DNA of 64,000 nucleotides, taken from NCBI RefSeq assembly GCF_000176235.1, contig NZ_ACZV01000004.1, positions 434,001-498,000 of the forward strand, written 5' to 3'. The notes beneath the pieces are model-generated. The model searched no databases. It was not told the origin of the DNA and worked only from the letters and a program-made list of their open reading frames with translations. Positions 45,796 through 53,624 of this stretch are shown one piece after another (position 1 is the first letter of the stretch; every line of letters starts with the position of its first letter). The position numbers and the translations under genes were made by a program. This DNA comes from Vibrio orientalis CIP 102891 = ATCC 33934. GTDB lineage: Bacteria; Pseudomonadota; Gammaproteobacteria; Enterobacterales; Vibrionaceae.

Positions 45796-45946
45796 ACGGG
45801 TCTCGCCAGCTTTGGACATTGGACGATAACACCATCACGATGGATAGTTTAAATACGGCTCAAGCTAAACTGGTTGAGTTGGTTGAAGAGCACTGTGTTG
45901 AGTTAGATATTTCTAATTATGATTCGGCGATTCTTAAGGCGTTTTA
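45796..45946 (+). repeat. 151-bp direct repeat, copy 2 (orphan DUF3087 3' end)
   Basis: Near-identical to the end of the DUF3087 gene but without its 5' part. Five substitutions by my count: three silent, two changing residues (D to V, G to C); the stop is TAG instead of TAA. The frame is open over the copy but has no start codon, so it is a gene fragment. Confidence 0.93.
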
Positions 45947-46033
45947 GGCAGTTGTTAGGTTAGGTTAACTCTGAGCATTTTCTCCCAATGCCTATTTCAT
46001 GAACTCGCCTATATTAGGTTTTCGGCTCGCTTT

Positions 46034-46200
46034 AAGAGATCCCCAACTCGGTCGTGCCTCCCTCTCGGGGATGACATTGAAATAGCAGAAGTATCTCTAG
46101 TTGCTGTCATTCCCAAAATGGGATGATAACGATACGGCAGAGATCGCTTTAGTTACCGTCATTCCATAGAGAGACGAAGGAGCGAGTAGGGAATCTTTGA
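46034..46200. repeat. Intergenic inverted-repeat element
   Basis: Left arm about 46034-46076 (GAGATCCCCAACTCGG... GGGGATGACA) and right arm about 46156-46200 (CCGTCATTCC...GAGTAGGGAATCTTTGA) are imperfect reverse complements over about 43 bp. A central hairpin ATTCCCA-AAA-TGGGATGA lies between them. GTCATTCCC...GGGAATCT units resemble small dispersed palindromic repeats I recall from Vibrio genomes. The rest of 45947-46377 holds no gene. Confidence 0.6.
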
Positions 46201-46377
46201 AGGTTTTCTTAAGAGTTCGACTTACCATTACCTGCTAAATAGCTATTCTTCTAACTCATTTATCCCCCAAATAACTTAGAGTTAATAATTATTGAAACCT
46301 TATTAAATATGACTCTCCCTTACTAAAAACCTTCAGTTTTCATGGTGCTTATCACTTTAGTATTGGCTAATGTATAT

Positions 46378-46899
46378 TCATATTGACTTGTTTTGATTCA
46401 ACAGGCTCAGATGTATTCCATAATAACGATAATAGCCGATGATATTGCTGCTAATAAACAACAACTCCATCAATACAGCGGTAGGAGAACCTGCAAGATA
46501 ATTGTGTATTAGCCAGAGCAAAGTTCCGAAAATCATTAATTGACGTAAACGTTGATCGTTGTGACTAAATGCAGCCGTGGTCTGAAATAGCGTTCCGCCA
46601 AAACTAAGCAAATTGATTAAGTCAACAAAGGTCACCAGAGTGATCACTAGCGCAGAGGTTAAAAATAGAAACATCATTCTTTTCGATGTGGTAAAAATAC
46701 TAGTGAAATAGCGAACACTCGCGAGTAACATTAAGCTTGCAGCGGTCCATTGTTCTAGTAGAGCAAAGTGGGTGCTAATCAGGACGCCAGATATACATAA
46801 GCAACAGACAATTTTTTGTCTTTGTTTAAATTGAAATGATATCAGATCGAATACGATGGCGATTGTTATCAATACTTGGGACCAAAGAAATGCCGACAT
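46378..46899 (-). CDS. ygjV: YgjV-family inner-membrane protein
   Basis: 173 residues, five to six membrane helices with few polar loops. Pattern WSQVLITIAIVFDLISFQFKQRQK, LISTHFALLEQWTAASLML, SVRYFTSIF and LLWLIHNYLAGSPTAVLMEL matches the YgjV (Imp-YgjV) family. No function is known. Separated by 97 bp from the Crp/Fnr-type gene on the same strand, possibly one transcript. Confidence 0.8.
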   Translation of the reverse strand: MSAFLWSQVLITIAIVFDLISFQFKQRQKIVCCLCISGVLISTHFALLEQWTAASLMLLASVRYFTSIFTTSKRMMFLFLTSALVITLVTFVDLINLLSFGGTLFQTTAAFSHNDQRLRQLMIFGTLLWLIHNYLAGSPTAVLMELLFISSNIIGYYRYYGIHLSLLNQNKSI

Positions 46900-46996
46900 G
46901 CTTCCCTCCTACAAAATTTATAATAAATATGGAGGTAGGATTATGAGCATATGTCCCAAAGTAGGAATTAACTAAAGTTAATTCCTACTTTTATAT

Positions 46997-47578
46997 TTAG
47001 CTTTTAATTCTGGCTTTCAATCTCGATAGGCTGACAGGGCTGATACCGATATAGCTGGCTATCTGAATGTTGTTAAGTCTGGTTAACCAATGTGGCCAAT
47101 ACTGCAGTAAGTGCCGATACCTTTGCTCAGGTGTGTGGAGTAGTAGCAGAGCCTCTTTCTGCTCCTTGAATATTAACTGTTGTTGTAACAGTGCGACTTT
47201 GGCTTGTAAGAACGAAGGCAATGTCAGTAAATTCAAGGGGATCCTTACCACTTCTGCTGCTGTAATAGCTTCAATTTGATATTGGGCAGACATTCCCTGT
47301 AACCAGCTTGAATAGAGGAAACATAGTTCACCGTCAAAATAAAACTCTTTGCATCTCTCAAGACCATTCTCACCGTAATGACAAGCTCTAAGTGTACCGG
47401 ACATGATAAAATAGCAATAGTCCTGCCGAGTCCCCTGTGCGAGCAAAATATCTGATGGGTTCAGTGAGAGCAATCTAAACTGAGTTGACAGGGATTTAAC
47501 CGCTTGGGGCGGAACACCCATATCAGAGAAATATTCAGTCACCTTAGTGAATTTACCCAACATAAAAACAGGTTCCAT
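46997..47578 (-). CDS. Crp/Fnr-family transcriptional regulator
   Basis: 193 residues: N-terminal cyclic-nucleotide-binding-like beta-roll (about 20-130; ILLAQGTRQDYCYFIMSGTLRACHYG, ELCFLYSSWLQGMSAQYQIEAIT) and a short C-terminal HTH (IASYIGISPVSLSRLKARI). No cysteine cluster for an iron-sulfur centre and no clear cAMP pocket arginine, so the effector is unknown. Proteins of this style often control a neighbouring membrane-protein or oxidoreductase gene; YgjV, downstream on the same strand, is the nearest candidate. Confidence 0.85.
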   Translation of the reverse strand: MEPVFMLGKFTKVTEYFSDMGVPPQAVKSLSTQFRLLSLNPSDILLAQGTRQDYCYFIMSGTLRACHYGENGLERCKEFYFDGELCFLYSSWLQGMSAQYQIEAITAAEVVRIPLNLLTLPSFLQAKVALLQQQLIFKEQKEALLLLHTPEQRYRHLLQYWPHWLTRLNNIQIASYIGISPVSLSRLKARIKS

Positions 47579-47655
47579 ATTTTCTTTATTTCGCCAAGAC
47601 TAGCACATTTCATATCCCTATATTATTAAGTTACCCTTTGACCGACTTGTTCTAA

Positions 47656-48009
47656 TCATTGTCCTGCATTGTCTAGTGCAGATGACTCATCCCAGTCGTC
47701 AGCCTTGCTTACGATAATATCGATAATTTTTGAAAGTTCTTCTCCTTTTGGTGTCAACCCGTAATACACCGTTACAGGAACCGTCTCTTCTTGTCTTCTC
47801 CAAACAAAACCTTCTCCTGCTAACAGTTTTAATCGTTCACTGAGTACTTTGCTAGAGACCAGCGCAAGTTGCTTCTGGATTTGCCCAAACCGCATTTCGT
47901 CATGAAGGCCAAGTAACCAAACAATATGCGCAGTCCACTTTGTAGAGATCAACGTTAAGTATCGATCCGCACTACAATAGCCTTCGGGTTGTTTACCTTG
48001 TTGGCTCAT
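47656..48009 (-). CDS. HxlR-family transcriptional regulator
   Basis: 117 residues, a single winged HTH of the HxlR type (KWTAHIVWLLGLHDEMRFGQIQKQL, SSKVLSERLKLLAGEGFVWRR, YGLTPKGEEL). One cysteine near the N-terminus (EGYCSADRYLTLISTKW) sits where redox- and quinone-sensing HxlR/YodB/QorR proteins have their sensor cysteine. It is divergent from an NTF2-like and a quinone oxidoreductase gene, the classic arrangement for a quinone/electrophile-responsive repressor. Confidence 0.88.
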   Translation of the reverse strand: MSQQGKQPEGYCSADRYLTLISTKWTAHIVWLLGLHDEMRFGQIQKQLALVSSKVLSERLKLLAGEGFVWRRQEETVPVTVYYGLTPKGEELSKIIDIIVSKADDWDESSALDNAGQ

Positions 48010-48060
48010 ACTCCACTCCTTTCATTTTTACGGAATACTCAAAAAACGGTACACCTTGCA

Positions 48061-48114
48061 TAGTTACCAATAGGTATCTAGTTACTTTTAGGTATCTAAT
48101 ATCTTTTAGTAACT
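48061..48114. promoter_or_regulatory. Three 18-bp tandem operator-like repeats
   Basis: Units: TAGTTACCAATAGGTATC (48061-48078), TAGTTACTTTTAGGTATC (48079-48096) and a diverged TAATATCTTTTAGTAACT (48097-48114). They lie between the HxlR gene and its divergent target and ought to be its operator. Confidence 0.65.
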
Positions 48115-48167
48115 AACTTCAATAGTATCACGTTATCTCTTCAGAACATTCAAACCAAGGAAATATT

Positions 48168-48581
48168 ATGAAAGCAGTATGGTTGGTTACATTAGGCACT
48201 CTCTCTTTTTTCTCTTACGGATCGATAGACTACAAAAAGCCGCAAACACCTAGCGAGTTACATCTGCTATTTTCAGAGTATTTTTCAAAAAAAGATACCA
48301 CTGGGCTCGCTACATTATTCCACGAAGATGCCGTACTCGTTTTAAATGCTGAAGGTAAGCTCGCAAAAGGCAAAGAAGCAATCGCACAGAGTTTGAAAGG
48401 CTATATGCAAGGTGACGTGGAAATGGTCACACATGATGTGTCTATTCACATCAATGGCGACACTGCACTTATTCGTTCCAACTGGGAAATCCCTAATGTG
48501 CAAACAGGAATGGCTCTAGAGGTGATGAAATACTCTGATGGAGGTTGGCTTTATTTTATTGACAACCCAAATGGCTTCTAA
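48168..48581 (+). CDS. SnoaL/NTF2-like protein with N-terminal signal
   Basis: 137 residues. A hydrophobic N-terminus (about 1-20, VWLVTLGTLSFFSYG) suggests export. The rest is one NTF2-like cone fold of the DUF4440/SnoaL type (LHLLFSEYFSKKDTTGLATLFHEDAVLVLN, KEAIAQSL, NGDTALIRSNWEI). Such proteins bind small hydrophobic molecules or act as isomerases; the role here is unknown. It lies just upstream of the quinone oxidoreductase (49 bp) and probably shares its transcript under HxlR control. Confidence 0.8.
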   Translation: MKAVWLVTLGTLSFFSYGSIDYKKPQTPSELHLLFSEYFSKKDTTGLATLFHEDAVLVLNAEGKLAKGKEAIAQSLKGYMQGDVEMVTHDVSIHINGDTALIRSNWEIPNVQTGMALEVMKYSDGGWLYFIDNPNGF

Positions 48582-48630
48582 AGATTCGCTACCTCTTCAA
48601 CAGACTAAAAATTATCTAAGGAAATAGAAA

Positions 48631-49605
48631 ATGAGAGCTCTACAAGTAACAGAGTTTGGCTGCCCAGAAATGCTAGCTGTAAACCAAGTTGACAAGCCGC
48701 AAATAAGTGACACTCAGCTGCTAATTAAAGTCGCTTATAGTGGCATTAACTTAGCCGATACGTACATCCGTAAAGGTGCCTTCCCAGGGTTGCCCACCCC
48801 TCCATTTACTTTAGGGATGGAAGGCTCAGGCATTGTAGAAGAAATGGGGGCTAAAGTTAGTGGTTATGAGAAAGGGCAGCTTGTCGCATTTTCAGCCAGT
48901 CAATCCTACGCTGAGTACGTTGCTGTCGACACGAGCAGCTCTTTAGATTGGGAAATAGCTGTCCCAGTATCACTTTCACCTCTAATAGCAAGCAGTGTCA
49001 GTATGTCGGCTAGAACTGCGATTCTCTTAACTCAACGTTTGAGCAACGCTGCACGAAAAGTTCTCGTTCATGCAGGCGCAGGAAGCGTGGGAAGCGTTCT
49101 AATCCAACTTCTTAAAGCTAAAAATCATGAAGTCATTGCTTTAGTCGGCTCTGATGAAAAGAAAGAATATGTACATTCATTAGGAGCAGATCGTGTTTTA
49201 AATTATAAACAGGAGGATGTTCAAAAAATTATAAAAAGCGAATACCCAGATGGATTAGACGCTATTTTCAATGCGACTGGCGGGAGTTCTATTGCAAGAG
49301 ATATTGATCTTCTTGCAATTCATGGACATTTGATTTGGTATGGATTCGCTGAAAATAATCAAGCTCCCGATGTAGAAACAGCGTTGAAGATTGCCTTTAT
49401 GAAGTCGATTAAGCTCGAATTATTCAACGGGGGAACCCGCAGCAAACAAGACAATATCTCGGCGATCAAGTCCATCGAGAGCTTGCTTTTAGAGCGTAAG
49501 ATTGAAATACCAGCTCACAAGATCTATACACTCGAAGAAGGCGTAAATGCTCATCGAGATTTAGAAAGCGGTAATACGGTTGGGAAGTTAACGCTTCAAC
49601 TTTAG
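48631..49605 (+). CDS. Quinone oxidoreductase (zinc-independent MDR family)
   Basis: 324 residues. N-terminal GroES-like domain (YSGINLADTYIRKGAFPGLPTPPFTLGMEGSGIV) and Rossmann domain with the NADPH motif VHAGAGSVGSVLIQLL (about 150). The YSGINLADTYIRKG pattern is that of QorA-type reductases, which reduce quinones or other electrophilic enones and lack the zinc ligands of alcohol dehydrogenases. Its position opposite an HxlR regulator suggests induction by quinones or reactive electrophiles. Confidence 0.9.
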   Translation: MRALQVTEFGCPEMLAVNQVDKPQISDTQLLIKVAYSGINLADTYIRKGAFPGLPTPPFTLGMEGSGIVEEMGAKVSGYEKGQLVAFSASQSYAEYVAVDTSSSLDWEIAVPVSLSPLIASSVSMSARTAILLTQRLSNAARKVLVHAGAGSVGSVLIQLLKAKNHEVIALVGSDEKKEYVHSLGADRVLNYKQEDVQKIIKSEYPDGLDAIFNATGGSSIARDIDLLAIHGHLIWYGFAENNQAPDVETALKIAFMKSIKLELFNGGTRSKQDNISAIKSIESLLLERKIEIPAHKIYTLEEGVNAHRDLESGNTVGKLTLQL

Positions 49606-49703
49606 AGAGTGTGCTGAACTATATTTGATTTAGTGGCACTCTATCTGACCCGCTTTTGTGTTTTGAGTAGGAAAACTAGCCCATAAGAGGGCGATACTTA
49701 ACC

Positions 49704-50270
49704 CTATTGCTTATTCTCAGGGTAATGAATCACATTATGAAATACGGCATTTTCCTCACCGATGTTTCTGTAGCCATGAAGCTGGTTAGCATTGAAGCGA
49801 ACGGCTTGTCCTGCCTGTAATGTATGCCATTCACCATCAAACAACACCGCCATCTCACCAGAAATACATAAGATGTGTTCAGTCACACCAAGGTTGTGTG
49901 GCTCAGATTCGTGCTGATAATTGGGCGCAAGAGTCAGTTCGAATATCTCAAACCCGAGTGCGGGTTCAAAAGGAAACAATAAGCTAACGAAAAAGCCAAC
50001 GTTGTATTCTTCACGTCTTAGTTCATTTGCATCTCTGAATAGACTCGTCAGTTCATTGTTTGAACAGGTCGTGATAAAACTTGAAAATGAAACCTCAAAC
50101 CCTGACGCTATCTGCCATAGCTTTGCCACCGTAGGGCTTGATTCCCCACGCTCTATTTGACCTAGCATCGCTTTACTGACGCCAGTTTCTTTCGCGGCCT
50201 TATCTAAGCTCCAACCTTTGTCACTACGAAGACGCTTTAAGTTGTCACCGACTTTTATTTCTTTTTGCAT
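49704..50270 (-). CDS. XRE-family regulator with C-terminal cupin domain
   Basis: 188 residues: HTH_3 domain (about 8-62; LKRLRSDKGWSLDKAAKETGVSKAMLGQIERGESSPT) and a cupin_2 sensor (about 110-185; HNLGVTEHILCISGEMAVLF and QAVRFNANQLHGYRN). Proteins of this shape (PuuR-like) bind a small ligand in the cupin and repress a neighbouring catabolic or transport gene. It is divergent from the benE-like transporter across 88 bp holding two palindromes, which are its likely operators. Confidence 0.9.
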   Translation of the reverse strand: MQKEIKVGDNLKRLRSDKGWSLDKAAKETGVSKAMLGQIERGESSPTVAKLWQIASGFEVSFSSFITTCSNNELTSLFRDANELRREEYNVGFFVSLLFPFEPALGFEIFELTLAPNYQHESEPHNLGVTEHILCISGEMAVLFDGEWHTLQAGQAVRFNANQLHGYRNIGEENAVFHNVIHYPENKQ

Positions 50271-50290
50271 ATTTTCTCAATAAATAACTT

Positions 50291-50306
50291 GTGCGTTATA
50301 ACGCAC
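50291..50306. promoter_or_regulatory. Operator palindrome 1 (XRE-benE)
   Basis: GTGCGTTATAACGCAC, a perfect 16-bp palindrome in the divergent promoter region, 21 bp from the regulator start. Confidence 0.75.
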
Positions 50307-50326
50307 GGATGCTAGATTGAACTTAT

Positions 50327-50342
50327 GGACGTTATAACGCAC
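50327..50342. promoter_or_regulatory. Operator palindrome 2 (XRE-benE)
   Basis: GGACGTTATAACGCAC, 14 of 16 identical to the first site, 36 bp away centre to centre, 17 bp before the transporter start. The pair may allow cooperative binding. Confidence 0.7.
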
Positions 50343-50358
50343 ATAGGAGAGAATTAAC

Positions 50359-51549
50359 ATGACTAAGCTAAAATTTTCCCACGTTAGTACCGGCTTTATT
50401 GCCGTTTTCATTGGTTATGCCAGTGCCGCGGCGATCATTTTCCAAGCGGCGATGAGTGCTGGTGCCACCGACGAGCAAGTTGCTTCATGGTTCTGGGCGT
50501 TGGGGATTGGCATGGGGGTAACCACAATCTTGCTCTCGTATTACTACAAGAAACCTGTTGTTACAGCTTGGTCGACACCCGGAGCGGCATTGCTAATCAC
50601 ATCGCTTGAAGGGTTGACGATGAATCAGGCGGTGGCCGTGTTTTTGTTTAGTTCGTTGTTAATTACGCTGGTCGGTTTAGCAGGGATATTTGAAAGGGTA
50701 CTCAAGCAGATCCCTACATCGATCGCCTCTGCTATGTTGGCGGGGATATTACTACAATTTGGCTTGGGCTTATTTACGTCGTTGATGGAAGAGGGACAAA
50801 TTGTTGCTGTTATGCTGGCAGTATTTATTCTGGCCAAAGTTCGGCTTGGAAATTTACTGATACCAAGTATTTTTATCATCGCCATCGGTATGTGTGTAGG
50901 CTTTGGCAAGCTCGATGTCAGTCAGGTGACGATAGGCGTGACCACTCCTGAATTTATTGCACCGGAATTTGAATTCTTTTCACTGATCAGTGTTGGGATA
51001 CCACTGTTTATCGTCACCATGGCTTCGCAGAATTTACCGGGATTTGCAGTATTGAAAGCGAATGGCTACCAAGTTGACTCCTCAAAAATCATTACAGTGA
51101 CAGGTGTAACAGGTCTGTTATTGGCTCCGTTTGGTGGTTTTGCGTTTAATCTTGCAGCAATCACAGGCGCTATCTGTATGGGGCCAAATGCGGATGAAAA
51201 TCCGAAGACACGTTATATGGCGGGGATTTCGATGGGAGTGTTTTACCTATTAGCGGGCATTATGGGAATGTCATTTTTCTCCCTGTTTAGCGCCTTTCCC
51301 TCAGCGGTTGTTATTGCGGTAGCAGGTCTTGCCGTTATGCCGACACTAATGAACTGCTTAGCGGTGTCGATGGCAGACAGTCAATCTAGAGAGGCAGCAC
51401 TATTTACATTCTTATTCACGGCTTCTGGCATTGAATTACTGGGCATTGGTAGTGCTTTTTGGGGGCTCTGTACCGGGCTAAGCTTCTATTGGTTTTATAA
51501 TTATAAGGCTAGCTCGGGTCGAGCAAATGGCACTTCGTCAGTCCAATAA
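50359..51549 (+). CDS. BenE-family inner-membrane transporter
   Basis: 396 residues, about 11-12 membrane helices. KFSHVSTGFIAVFIGYASAAAIIFQAA at the N-terminus, AWSTPGAALLITS (about 75) and GGFAFNLAAITGAICMGPNADENPKTRY (about 260) are hallmarks of the BenE (benzoate/H+ symporter) family. Other family members move different compounds, and no benzoate catabolic genes are adjacent, so the substrate is open. AGGAGAG precedes the ATG. Probably repressed by the divergent XRE-cupin protein. Confidence 0.88.
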   Translation: MTKLKFSHVSTGFIAVFIGYASAAAIIFQAAMSAGATDEQVASWFWALGIGMGVTTILLSYYYKKPVVTAWSTPGAALLITSLEGLTMNQAVAVFLFSSLLITLVGLAGIFERVLKQIPTSIASAMLAGILLQFGLGLFTSLMEEGQIVAVMLAVFILAKVRLGNLLIPSIFIIAIGMCVGFGKLDVSQVTIGVTTPEFIAPEFEFFSLISVGIPLFIVTMASQNLPGFAVLKANGYQVDSSKIITVTGVTGLLLAPFGGFAFNLAAITGAICMGPNADENPKTRYMAGISMGVFYLLAGIMGMSFFSLFSAFPSAVVIAVAGLAVMPTLMNCLAVSMADSQSREAALFTFLFTASGIELLGIGSAFWGLCTGLSFYWFYNYKASSGRANGTSSVQ

Positions 51550-51584
51550 GTTTTCAAAGCGAGTTACTCAATAGTGGCAGAAAC

Positions 51585-51616
51585 AAAAAACCAGCGACGA
51601 ATATCGCTGGCTTTAT
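51585..51616. terminator. Bidirectional terminator between the BenE-like and TRAP genes
   Basis: AAAAAACCAGCGA, loop CGAATA, TCGCTGGCTTTAT, between convergent genes. Confidence 0.75.
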
Positions 51617-51631
51617 CTTTATTGGTCGTTA

Positions 51632-53017
51632 CTAACTGTAGGCGACACTTGGGAACCAAAGCACTAGCTGAGGCCACATCACCAAACAGATCAGCGCGGT
51701 AAGCTGGATTAAGATAAATGGAATCACGCCGCGGTAAATATCTTTAAGTGCGACACCGTCTGGGCAAACACCTTTTAAGTAGAACAAGGCAAAGCCTACT
51801 GGAGGAGTCAAAAAGCTTGTTTGCAGCGCCATGGCAACTAACATGACAAACCATACCAAGCTTGGGTTATCGACCACGCCATGACCATCAAGCTCAATGC
51901 CTAGACTTGAGATAACAGGTGCTAAAAGCGGTAGGGCGATCAGCGTAATCTCAATCCAATCTAAGAAGAAACCGAGTAAGAACACAATCAATAAGATAAA
52001 TGCGATGATGCCGTACGGGCCAAATGGCAAACTGGTGAGGAATGACTCTATCAGCTCATCACCGCCTAACTCGCGCAGTACCAAAGCAAAACAAGAAGCG
52101 CCAAGGAAGATCATAAAGATATACGCAGTTGTCCCATACGAAGAGAGTAATACCTCTTTAAGCACTTTTAGATTCAGCTTTTTATTGTAGGCCGCGAGTA
52201 GCGTGGCGCCCATCGCACCAATACCAGACGCTTCCGTTGGCGTTGCAACGCCGGCGAAGATAGAGCCAAGCACACAGAAAATCAGCATTACAGTCGGGGT
52301 AATGTCTTTGAACACTTGCAGGATCAATCCCCATTCAACAGGCTGAACATTTTCAGGCACTGGTGCTTTGCTTGGGGTCATTTTGCCGACAATCAAGATA
52401 TACAGAATGTACAAGCTACCTAGCAATAAGCCCGGCATAATCGCGCCCATAAACAAATCGCCAACCGATAAGCCAAGTTGATCGGCCATGATAACCAGCA
52501 TGATCGATGGCGGCAGAAGAATCCCAAGTGTACCCGCAGAAGCCACCGTGCCAAGCGCAAGCGGTAAGTGGTAGCCTTGACGCATCATACTCGGCAGAGA
52601 CATCACAGTAAGCAGCACGACAGAGGCGCCGATAATGCCGGTTGATGCGGCGAGAATAATACCAATCGCCATAACAGTAATCGCTAAACCGCCATGAACT
52701 TTACCAAACAGTGCCTGCATCGAAGACATCAACTTCTCAGCAATACCAGATTTATCGAGCATGTTACCCATAAAGATAAACATCGGCAGTGCGACCAAAA
52801 TCCAGTTATCCATGATCTTATAGATTCGGTTAACCACTAAGCCTAAGCTGGTGTAATCCAATCCGGTAAATGTATCTAAGTAGATATCAGCAAAATAACC
52901 AACCGCCGCAAAGACAACGCCAATGCCCCCCAAAACGTAGGCAACTGGAATGCCAGTAAACAGCAGCAAGATAAAAGAGCCAAACATGGCAATCACGATC
53001 CACTCATTAGCTTCCAT
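51632..53017 (-). CDS. TRAP transporter large permease (DctM)
   Basis: 461 residues, about 12 membrane helices. GIPVAYVLGGIGVVFA near the N-terminus, PMFIFMGNMLDKSGIAEKLM (about 80), GILLPPSIMLVIMADQ (about 170) and TPPVGFALFYLKGVCPD (about 405) match DctM. It is the ion-coupled transport channel for carboxylic or keto-acid substrates. At 461 residues it is longer than the usual 425, like the permeases of keto-acid-type TRAP systems. It overlaps the DctQ stop by 11 bp and is the last gene of the TRAP operon. Confidence 0.93.
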   Translation of the reverse strand: MEANEWIVIAMFGSFILLLFTGIPVAYVLGGIGVVFAAVGYFADIYLDTFTGLDYTSLGLVVNRIYKIMDNWILVALPMFIFMGNMLDKSGIAEKLMSSMQALFGKVHGGLAITVMAIGIILAASTGIIGASVVLLTVMSLPSMMRQGYHLPLALGTVASAGTLGILLPPSIMLVIMADQLGLSVGDLFMGAIMPGLLLGSLYILYILIVGKMTPSKAPVPENVQPVEWGLILQVFKDITPTVMLIFCVLGSIFAGVATPTEASGIGAMGATLLAAYNKKLNLKVLKEVLLSSYGTTAYIFMIFLGASCFALVLRELGGDELIESFLTSLPFGPYGIIAFILLIVFLLGFFLDWIEITLIALPLLAPVISSLGIELDGHGVVDNPSLVWFVMLVAMALQTSFLTPPVGFALFYLKGVCPDGVALKDIYRGVIPFILIQLTALICLVMWPQLVLWFPSVAYS

Positions 53018-53561
53018 GATGCTCTCCTTGTGATGTGTCGCCTTTAAACAAGGTTTCGATATTGCGTAAGATTCTAGCCATCATTGACAGTAGTAACATG
53101 CAGAAACTCAAAGGGATGACGCTTTTAATTAGCCAGCGATAAGGCAAGCCTGAAGGGGAGGCTGAGCTTTCATTCACTCGCCAAGATTCGTAGGCAAAGT
53201 CATAAGAATGGAGGATCACCACCACAACAAATGGGATCGCTAGCAAAGATAAGCCGAATAGATCGACCAATGCTTTTTTACGCTCTGAAAACTTGTGATA
53301 GAAGATATCAACACGAACGTGCAAGTTACTCACTTGCGCATAGGCCGTACCAAACATGACCGCTGTGGCGTAAAGATGCCATTGCAACTCTTCTAGTGCG
53401 ATTTGTCCGTTGGCAAAAACTTTGCGCAGTACGACTTGGGTAATAATCACCAAGACTAAGGCTAGGTTGGTCCACGCTAGAAATCGGCTAGCACTGGTTA
53501 TTGCCCGCTCTATATGAAAATAGAGAGGATAAGTGGGGGTAGAATAAAGTACCTTGCTCAT
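53007..53561 (-). CDS. TRAP transporter small permease (DctQ)
   Basis: About 184 residues with four membrane helices. LVLVIITQVVLRKVFANGQIALEELQWHLYATAVMFGTAYAQ is the usual DctQ core (about residues 30-70), with HVRVDIFYHKF after it. It forms the transmembrane complex with DctM. I start at ATG 53561 (MSKVLYSTP), preceded by AAGGAG, rather than an in-frame start 19 codons upstream. Between the binding-protein and DctM genes. Confidence 0.9.
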   Translation of the reverse strand: MSKVLYSTPTYPLYFHIERAITSASRFLAWTNLALVLVIITQVVLRKVFANGQIALEELQWHLYATAVMFGTAYAQVSNLHVRVDIFYHKFSERKKALVDLFGLSLLAIPFVVVVILHSYDFAYESWRVNESSASPSGLPYRWLIKSVIPLSFCMLLLSMMARILRNIETLFKGDTSQGEHHGS

Positions 53562-53624
53562 TGGCAACTCCTTACAACCAATGGCCGACAACGCTGCCGG
53601 CCAACAGGTCCAATTCACACAGGG

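Noticed and set aside
45796..45946. Second DUF3087 gene
   Set aside because: Only the 3' 151 bp are present, without start codon or membrane helices; treated as a repeat/gene fragment.
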